NCBI GenBank assembly: GCA_934654755.1
Contig: CAKUGQ010000021.1
Span: 1-27,848, forward strand
Length of the DNA: 27,848 bases
Source: an uncultured Oscillospiraceae bacterium
GTDB taxonomy: Bacteria; Bacillota; Clostridia; Oscillospirales; Oscillospiraceae
Reading direction: 5' to 3'
Below the pieces are notes generated by a model that had not been told where the DNA came from, searched no databases, and saw nothing but the letters and a program-made list of their open reading frames with translations. Positions 23,115-27,848 of the stretch are shown here, in pieces (within the stretch, counting starts at the first letter, position 1; every line of letters starts with the position of its first letter). The translations under genes were made by a program, and so were the position numbers.

Positions 23115-23136
23115 CGAAGCCCGTTTTTTAAGTTGC

Positions 23137-23172
23137 AAAGCTCCCCGCCGTGAGAGTCCGGCGGGGAGCTTT
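23137..23172 (-). terminator. Terminator after the 4-TM membrane protein gene
   Basis: A perfect 14-bp stem (23137-23150 with 23159-23172) with an 8-base loop, about 15 bases after the membrane protein stop. Ts are partly within the stem and no long T run follows, so it may act in both directions or weakly. Confidence 0.65.
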
Positions 23173-23186
23173 GACATATGGGATTC

Positions 23187-24074
23187 TTAACCGCGCTGTG
23201 CGGGTTTTTTTTCGTTCTGCTTCGGCGCTCCTGCAGTGCGGCGCCACCATTTGTTTTCCTGCTGCGCGGCACGGCGCGCGGCCAGGTGCTCACGCTTGGA
23301 AAACTCGACAGGGTCTACGCTCTCCCAATATACGTCAAGCTTATGATATAGCTCCCAGAACATCCACTCATCCGGCACCGGATACATCAGGGTAAGCAGC
23401 TTCGTAAAGCACCAAAGCAGGAGGACGTACAGCCAATACAATCCGAACAGGCAGACCAGCAGCACAAACAGCACGACCGTAAGCTGTAACGTCGCACCGA
23501 CGCCCTCGCCCGCCATACGCACAAACGCGATCACAAGCGGCAGCGCCAGCAGCGCCGTCAGGATGCAGGCTTCGAGATAGACGGACCAGTTCAAAAAGTC
23601 GCCGCGCAGCAGATAGACCGTTTCGGCGCGTTCAACAAGCATCCGCGCATCCTTCGCCTCGTTGCCGGTAAGCTTCGGAAGCTCCTCATCGCCCTCAGGC
23701 GCCTTACGGTAGCGCTCGTAAAGGAAAAAGCCCAGCACGATCAGACCGCAAACCGCCAACGGGATCAGGAATACAAACCAGATCATCGACGCGATCACGC
23801 CGCCCCAGCTTGAAAAACACCCCTGCATCCCGTCAGCCAACGCAGGCAGCACCGGCATTTCGTCAAGAACCTTGCTCAGCTCCTCGCCGCAGGCAAAACG
23901 GATCGTATTCACACTTGCGATAAGCAGATTGAACATGAAAAGCACCGTGCCGACAGGCGGCAGCAGCCGCGACAGCAGTCGCTTGCGCTTCAGCTCCTTT
24001 TCCGCCTTGCACAGGAAGGCCAGCGTCTTTGCCGAATCCCGCATGGTAAACGGCGCTTCCTTCTTCACATACAT
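23187..24074 (-). CDS. Unrecognised four-helix membrane protein
   Basis: 295 residues; I do not recognise the family. Four membrane segments are visible: about 39-58, 91-119, 165-186 and 197-222. The N-terminus (MYVKKEAPFTMRDSAKTL) is basic and likely cytoplasmic. A charged loop (about 122-155) separates segments 2 and 3, and the last 60 residues are soluble, basic and Arg/Gln-rich. The start at 24074 has GAGAGG 9 bases upstream and overlaps the ispF end by 10 bases, so it is co-translated with ispF. The link to isoprenoid or envelope biology is only by neighbourhood. Confidence 0.72.
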   Translation of the reverse strand: MYVKKEAPFTMRDSAKTLAFLCKAEKELKRKRLLSRLLPPVGTVLFMFNLLIASVNTIRFACGEELSKVLDEMPVLPALADGMQGCFSSWGGVIASMIWFVFLIPLAVCGLIVLGFFLYERYRKAPEGDEELPKLTGNEAKDARMLVERAETVYLLRGDFLNWSVYLEACILTALLALPLVIAFVRMAGEGVGATLQLTVVLFVLLVCLFGLYWLYVLLLWCFTKLLTLMYPVPDEWMFWELYHKLDVYWESVDPVEFSKREHLAARRAAQQENKWWRRTAGAPKQNEKKPAQRG

Positions 24075-24547
24075 TCTTGTTTCCTCTCTTTCTCCAGAAG
24101 GCAGACGGCGTGGCACGCGATACCCTCTTCCCTGCCGGTGAAGCCGAGCCGTTCCTCCGTCGTTGCTTTAATATTGACCGGTGCGTCGAGCAGACGCTCC
24201 AGCGTTTCCTGCATTTGCGGGATGTACGGCCGAAGCTTCGGCCGCTGCGCCAAAACGGTAATATCCGCGTTTTCCACATGCCAGCCCTCACGTCGGAGCA
24301 TCGTCATCACGCACTCCAGCAGCTTCAGGCTGCAAATGCCGCGGTATTTCTCATCGGCATCCGGGAAATGCAGGCCGATATCGCCCATTCCGGCCGCGCC
24401 GAGCAGCGCATCCATCAGTGCGTGCGTCAATACATCCGCATCCGAATGGCCGTCCAGTCCAAGTGCGTGCGGAATCTCGACACCGCCGAGGATGAGCTTT
24501 CGACCCGAAACAAGGCAATGAACGTCATATCCATGCCCGACTCGCAT
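24065..24547 (-). CDS. ispF: 2-C-methyl-D-erythritol 2,4-cyclodiphosphate synthase
   Basis: 160 residues, normal for IspF, which closes the cyclic diphosphate in the MEP isoprenoid pathway. The metal-binding residues D8, H10 (GYDVH) and H42 (VLTHALMDALLGA) are present, as is the ATTEERLGFTGREEG family segment. It overlaps ispD by 23 bases and the membrane protein gene by 10. Confidence 0.97.
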   Translation of the reverse strand: MRVGHGYDVHCLVSGRKLILGGVEIPHALGLDGHSDADVLTHALMDALLGAAGMGDIGLHFPDADEKYRGICSLKLLECVMTMLRREGWHVENADITVLAQRPKLRPYIPQMQETLERLLDAPVNIKATTEERLGFTGREEGIACHAVCLLEKERKQECM

Positions 24548-25232
24548 CGCGCTTCCTCCTTTCCTGCAAAACGGCCTCCGCGATACGGAAGTCGATCGGT
24601 GTGGTTAGCTTGAGGTTTTCGTCGCTTCCGGGTATAACCCAGACGGTCCGCCCCAGCGCTTCCACCGCGGAGGCATCGTCCGTCACCGGCAGGCCACGTC
24701 TCTGCGCCTCCGTGAGCGCGCGTGTCAGCAGCGTCCGCTCAAAAACCTGCGGTGTCTGTCCGCAGTGAAGCTGTGCACGATCCGGTGTGCACAGAACGCG
24801 ACCCTCGCAGACCTGCTTGATCGTATCGCGAACAGGCACTGCCGGCATGGCTGCGCCGGTTTCGGCCGCCTTCTCCACGGCCGCATCAATCACCTCGCGC
24901 GGCACAAGCGGTCGGGCGCCGTCATGAACGGCAATCAGATCAAAACCCTTCGGAACAGCCGCAAGGCCGCAGCGGACAGACGCCGCCCGATCCTCGCCGC
25001 CGGGCACGACCGCGCAGAGCGTCGGAATGCCCTCGCACAGTCTCCGTATCTCGTCAACCAGCTCGGCTCGCGTGACAAGCACGACGGAACGAATATACGG
25101 CGACGCCGTCAGCGCCAGTAGGCTGCGCCGCACAACGGGTACTCCGCCGAGCTCGGCACGCATCTTATCGATGCCGCCCATCCGCCGGGCAGAGCCGGCA
25201 GCCAGAAGAATCGCAGCACACTGTTGTTCCAT
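24525..25232 (-). CDS. ispD: 2-C-methyl-D-erythritol 4-phosphate cytidylyltransferase
   Basis: 235 residues, the third MEP pathway enzyme. The CTP-binding LLAAGSARRMGGIDK motif is near the N-terminus and AVHDGARPLV in mid-protein. The last third carries the VTDDASAVEALG block and the NLKLTTPID ending typical of IspD. A GTG at 25238 overlaps the murD stop, but GGAG lies only two bases from it, against eight from the ATG at 25232, so the ATG is preferred. Sequential ispD-ispF genes make the MEP block. Confidence 0.95.
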   Translation of the reverse strand: MEQQCAAILLAAGSARRMGGIDKMRAELGGVPVVRRSLLALTASPYIRSVVLVTRAELVDEIRRLCEGIPTLCAVVPGGEDRAASVRCGLAAVPKGFDLIAVHDGARPLVPREVIDAAVEKAAETGAAMPAVPVRDTIKQVCEGRVLCTPDRAQLHCGQTPQVFERTLLTRALTEAQRRGLPVTDDASAVEALGRTVWVIPGSDENLKLTTPIDFRIAEAVLQERRKRDASRAWI

Positions 25233-25234
25233 AC

Positions 25235-26584
25235 TCACAGCTCCATGACGGTCTTCTTGAACTCCGCCCCACGTACCATGAAGTTTTTAAAACGATCAAA
25301 GGCAGCGCTTGCGGGAGAGAGCAGAACGACGTCTCCCGGAACCGCACGCGCAGCGGCGGTGCGCACCGCCTCATAGAAATCATCGATCATCAGGATTTCC
25401 GGCGCTCCCGGTACCGTGCGGGCGGCATCGGCGATCTTGCCGCCGGTAGCTCCGGTACAGACCAGCAAACGGACATGCCCGGCAATCTCCGGGCCGAGTA
25501 CATCGTAGGGGATGTGCTTATCGTAACCGCCCGCAATAAGAATGACCTTTTGATCGAAGCTGCGCAGCCCCGCGATGGTCCGGCTGGGCGAGGAGGCGAT
25601 GGAGTCATTGTAGAAACGCACGCCGTCCTTCTCGCGCACCAGCTCAATGCGGTGCTCCACACCGCCGAAGCTCCGCGCAACGGCACGGACATCCTCATCC
25701 GAGGCCAGTCCCTGCGTGGCAAGCATCGCCGCCATGTAGTTTTCAATATTGTGCACACCGGGGATGCGGATCTCGTCGGCATGGAGTACCGGATCTCCAT
25801 CACGCAGAAGCACCCCGTCCCTGAGGCAGACGTCCGCCGCCTCCCGGCGCGAGAAGCGCAGCACATGCCCCGGCGCTTCGGCCGCCAGAGCGTTGGTCAG
25901 CGCATTGTCCGCGTTGACGATCAGCGTATCCGTTTCACTCTGATAGCGGAAAATATTCTTTTTTGCACCAACGTATTCTTCCATGTCGCGGTGAACATCC
26001 AGATGATTGGGCGCAAGATTGGTCACAACGGCAATATGACAGCTATGATGCAGATCCATAAGCTGGAAGGAGCTGAGCTCCAACACCGCCAGATCGTCCG
26101 GCAGCATGTGATCCGCCTGATCCAGAAGCGGCGTACCGATGTTGCCGCCGAGCCAGACGCGCCGCCCGGCGTGCTTCAGAATTTCGGAGATCAGCGTGGT
26201 AGTCGTGGTCTTTCCGTCTGAACCGGTTACACCGAGTATCGTACAGGGGCAAACCTCAAAAAATGCCTCCATCTCGGAGGTGACATACGTCCCGGCATCG
26301 CGCAGTGCGCGCAACTCCGGTGTGTCCGGGTGCAGACCGGGCGTGCGGAAAGCAACGTCGCCGCGCAGACCCTTCAGATAGCCGTCCCCGAGGTGCAGCT
26401 CCAGCCCCTCGCGCTCCAACGCAAGCAGCTCGTCGTCGAGCTTTTCGCGCGGTGTGCGGTCGCAGCCGACCGTCTCAACGCCGTAGCGCAAAAGCAGCCG
26501 CACCAGCGGGCGATTGCTCACGCCAAGCCCCAGCACCAGCACACGCCTGCCGCGCAGCCGTGCAAAATATTCCACAAGCTCCAT
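25235..26584 (-). CDS. murD: UDP-N-acetylmuramoylalanine-D-glutamate ligase
   Basis: 449 residues; adds D-glutamate to UDP-MurNAc-L-alanine in peptidoglycan precursor synthesis. The Rossmann-like N-terminal domain begins RVLVLGLGVSNRPL, the ATP-binding loop is GVTGSDGKTTTT at 118-129, and NLAPNHLDVH and the later domain 3 segment RFYNDSIASSP are typical of MurD. It is first in the murD-ispD-ispF-membrane protein operon. Its promoter (26618-26646) is back to back with that of rnpB. GCAGGAG lies close upstream of the ATG. Confidence 0.97.
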   Translation of the reverse strand: MELVEYFARLRGRRVLVLGLGVSNRPLVRLLLRYGVETVGCDRTPREKLDDELLALEREGLELHLGDGYLKGLRGDVAFRTPGLHPDTPELRALRDAGTYVTSEMEAFFEVCPCTILGVTGSDGKTTTTTLISEILKHAGRRVWLGGNIGTPLLDQADHMLPDDLAVLELSSFQLMDLHHSCHIAVVTNLAPNHLDVHRDMEEYVGAKKNIFRYQSETDTLIVNADNALTNALAAEAPGHVLRFSRREAADVCLRDGVLLRDGDPVLHADEIRIPGVHNIENYMAAMLATQGLASDEDVRAVARSFGGVEHRIELVREKDGVRFYNDSIASSPSRTIAGLRSFDQKVILIAGGYDKHIPYDVLGPEIAGHVRLLVCTGATGGKIADAARTVPGAPEILMIDDFYEAVRTAAARAVPGDVVLLSPASAAFDRFKNFMVRGAEFKKTVMEL

Positions 26585-26617
26585 ACTCCTGCCTCGCCTC
26601 CCTGCTACTATGTTTTT

Positions 26618-26646
26618 ATTATATCGTAAACCCCCGAAAAATGCAA
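26618..26646 (-). promoter_or_regulatory. Promoter of murD
   Basis: On the minus strand TTGCAT (26641-26646), a 17-base spacer and a perfect TATAAT (26618-26623). Its -35 box is only five bases from that of rnpB. Confidence 0.85.
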
Positions 26647-26651
26647 TCCGT

Positions 26652-26680
26652 TTGACAAACGCAAAAAAATAAAGTATAAT
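26652..26680 (+). promoter_or_regulatory. Perfect consensus promoter of rnpB
   Basis: TTGACA (26652-26657), a 17-base spacer and TATAAT (26675-26680) match the sigma-A consensus in full. The predicted start at about 26687 is also the start of helix P1 of the RNA. Confidence 0.95.
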
Positions 26681-26686
26681 GCTCCC

Positions 26687-27044
26687 GTGACCGGGACGGG
26701 CAGTCGCGTGGACGTGTCGAAAGGCGCGTTTATGAGGAAAGTCCGGGCTCCGCAGGGCAAGGATAACGGGTAACGCCCGCCGAAGGCGACTTCAGGAAAA
26801 GTGCAACAGAGATATACCGCCCCGCCGCGGCTCTGCCGCCGGTGGGGTAAGGGTGGAAAGGCGAGGTAAGAGCTCACCCGCCGCATGGGAACATTGCGGC
26901 GCTGTAAACTCTATCCGGAGCAACACCGTGGAGGAGACATTGGCCGGCCCGGCCGTCTCCGGGGAGGTGGCTTGAGCGCAGCGGTAACGCTGCGTCGAGA
27001 TAGATGACTGTCGATCACAGAACCCGGCTTACAGTCCCGATCAC
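26687..27044 (+). ncRNA. rnpB: RNase P RNA
   Basis: About 358 bases; the catalytic RNA that trims tRNA 5' leaders. Helix P1 pairs the start GTGACCGGGAC (26687-26697) with GTCCCGATCAC at 27034-27044, with one mismatch. The universal core blocks are present: GAGGAAAGTCCGGGCTC at 26734-26750 and ACAGAACCCGGCTTAC at 27017-27032, plus GGTAAGAGCTCACC in the middle. Typical for the bacterial class. It has a consensus promoter and its own terminator. Confidence 0.96.
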
Positions 27045-27048
27045 ATAA

Positions 27049-27081
27049 AAGCCCCCCCGCCGGAAATCCGGCGGGGGGCTT
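27049..27081 (+). terminator. rnpB terminator
   Basis: A GC-rich stem (AAGCCCCCC.GCCGGA with TCCGGC.GGGGGGCTT) with a two-base loop and one bulged C. The T run after it is poor. It lies five bases after P1 of rnpB. Confidence 0.75.
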
Positions 27082-27181
27082 ACTTGATTGGGGAATTTCC
27101 GCCGTCCGGCGGCCGAGCCGTGCTCGCCCGTCGAACGGACCTGCAGGGGGGGCGGTCAAAATAAAGGGTTAGCGGTTGTGT

Positions 27182-27848
27182 TTAACGGTGATGCTCACAG
27201 TGCTCCGTATCCGGAGACTCCGGCAGAACGGCGCGAAAAATCGTGCTCGAAACCACAGAGCCGCAGGTAATACACTTGCCGGTGCGAGAATCCGCCGTGT
27301 GCGCTTCCGTGACGTCCAAATCGCAGAATTTACAGGCAAGGTGGTGAGACGCCGTGTCTATTACCGTAGCAACATAATTATGCGCGCGCAAATAAGTGTA
27401 GAATTCGCACGAAACCGGACCGCCAGTATAGAGCCTGTAGTCCGGAGGAACGTTTGTGTACAAGTGTTCATATAGTCCGGCAGCGCCCCATTTGGACTCA
27501 CACACAATGCCGCTCGAGCTGACGCTTTTTACGACAGCAGAGTGCACCGGATACCCATCGCTCCCATAGTATACGACAATATCTCCGGCTGACGGTACTT
27601 CGGTACGCCTTGCGTGGGTATCCTCACAGTATCTATCTACGTGCAGAATCCACGAGGGGTTTTGCACGGATTTTTGATACTAGGCGTAGCTGTGGCAATT
27701 GTACTTTGACGTAGCAGGCCCCAAAACTCCGACTCCGTATTCTAGCACGGCTATCGCGTCTTGTCTCTGCTGGTCGGCGTATGAGTGGTCGCCTCTTGCC
27801 GTATAGAGGGGTACAATCGTCCCGTTGGTCGTCCTTGTGTTCGTACTG
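27182..27848 (-). pseudogene. Peptidase/amidase-like gene interrupted by an in-frame TAG (5' end outside the window)
   Basis: The minus frame is open from the window edge (27847) to 27182 except for one TAG at 27680-27682. Upstream of it lies KYNCHSYA, downstream YQKSVQNPSWILH. Further downstream are AGDIVVYY, PVHSAVV and SKWGAAGLYEH, which resemble secreted Cys-His (CHAP/NlpC-like) hydrolase domains of gut Clostridia. The C-terminus has a CxxC pair (CKFC, CITC; 27263-27334). The TAG separates the candidate nucleophile Cys from the His, so both products would be inactive. Ribosomes could restart at a GTG at 27667, but no good ribosome binding site is seen. The family placement is tentative; the interruption is seen directly. 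Confidence 0.6.

Noticed and set aside
26911..27159. Minus-strand ORFs inside rnpB and its terminator
   Set aside because: The region is a clear RNA gene on the plus strand; the ORFs have no ribosome binding sites.
27680..27682. TAG read as a sense codon (recoding)
   Set aside because: The LexA-like gene ends in TAG, and no pyrrolysine-type genes or other in-frame TAG are visible in the window.

Overview
The window is chromosomal core DNA from a GC-rich member of the Clostridia, most likely a gut Oscillospiraceae/Ruminococcaceae bacterium such as a Faecalibacterium, Gemmiger or Subdoligranulum relative. That placement is inference. It rests on the gene order (smc-ftsY-rdgB-yhbY-nadD-yqeK-LCP-rsfS-leuS and dprA-topA-trmFO-plsX-rnc), good Shine-Dalgarno sites, consensus housekeeping promoters and a small LexA/UmuC/YolD cassette. 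Almost every protein gene lies on the minus strand. The plus-strand exceptions are one small XRE regulator and the RNase P RNA.

Reading the minus strand from right to left: a broken, window-edge peptidase- or amidase-like gene (27182-27848) lies beyond rnpB. rnpB (26687-27044, plus strand) shares a divergent promoter region with murD-ispD-ispF and a 4-TM membrane protein, covering the peptidoglycan precursor and MEP isoprenoid steps. Next is an SOS-type cassette, LexA-like repressor / Y-family polymerase / YolD-like protein (20439-22985), with its own consensus promoter and an operator-like palindrome. A divergent pair follows, an XRE regulator and a 54-residue protein, separated by a 14-bp inverted repeat that overlaps a promoter. 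A short ORF contains a strong terminator, after which a new promoter starts the operon SpoU-type methyltransferase-dprA-topA-trmFO-plsX-rnc (12223-19546).

The rnc terminator is followed by a consensus promoter that probably drives eight tightly packed genes: smc, ftsY, rdgB, yhbY, a nadD-yqeK fusion, an LCP-like protein, rsfS and leuS (1031-12092). Many junctions overlap as ATGA or by a few bases, so translation is probably coupled. The left end holds rpsU with a perfect consensus promoter and its own terminator, then a small P-loop NTPase of the THEP1 type.

Most of the window is ordinary housekeeping. The points most worth a second look are: the LexA-like/UmuC/YolD unit with a non-canonical operator; the inverted repeat between the XRE gene and the 54-residue gene; an intrinsic terminator inside a well-initiated ORF; an LCP-family protein that has lost the expected catalytic residues and carries a 45-bp/15-bp tandem repeat tail; the NadD-YqeK fusion; and the single in-frame amber codon in the right-edge gene. 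I see no mobile element, CRISPR array, tRNA or rRNA gene.
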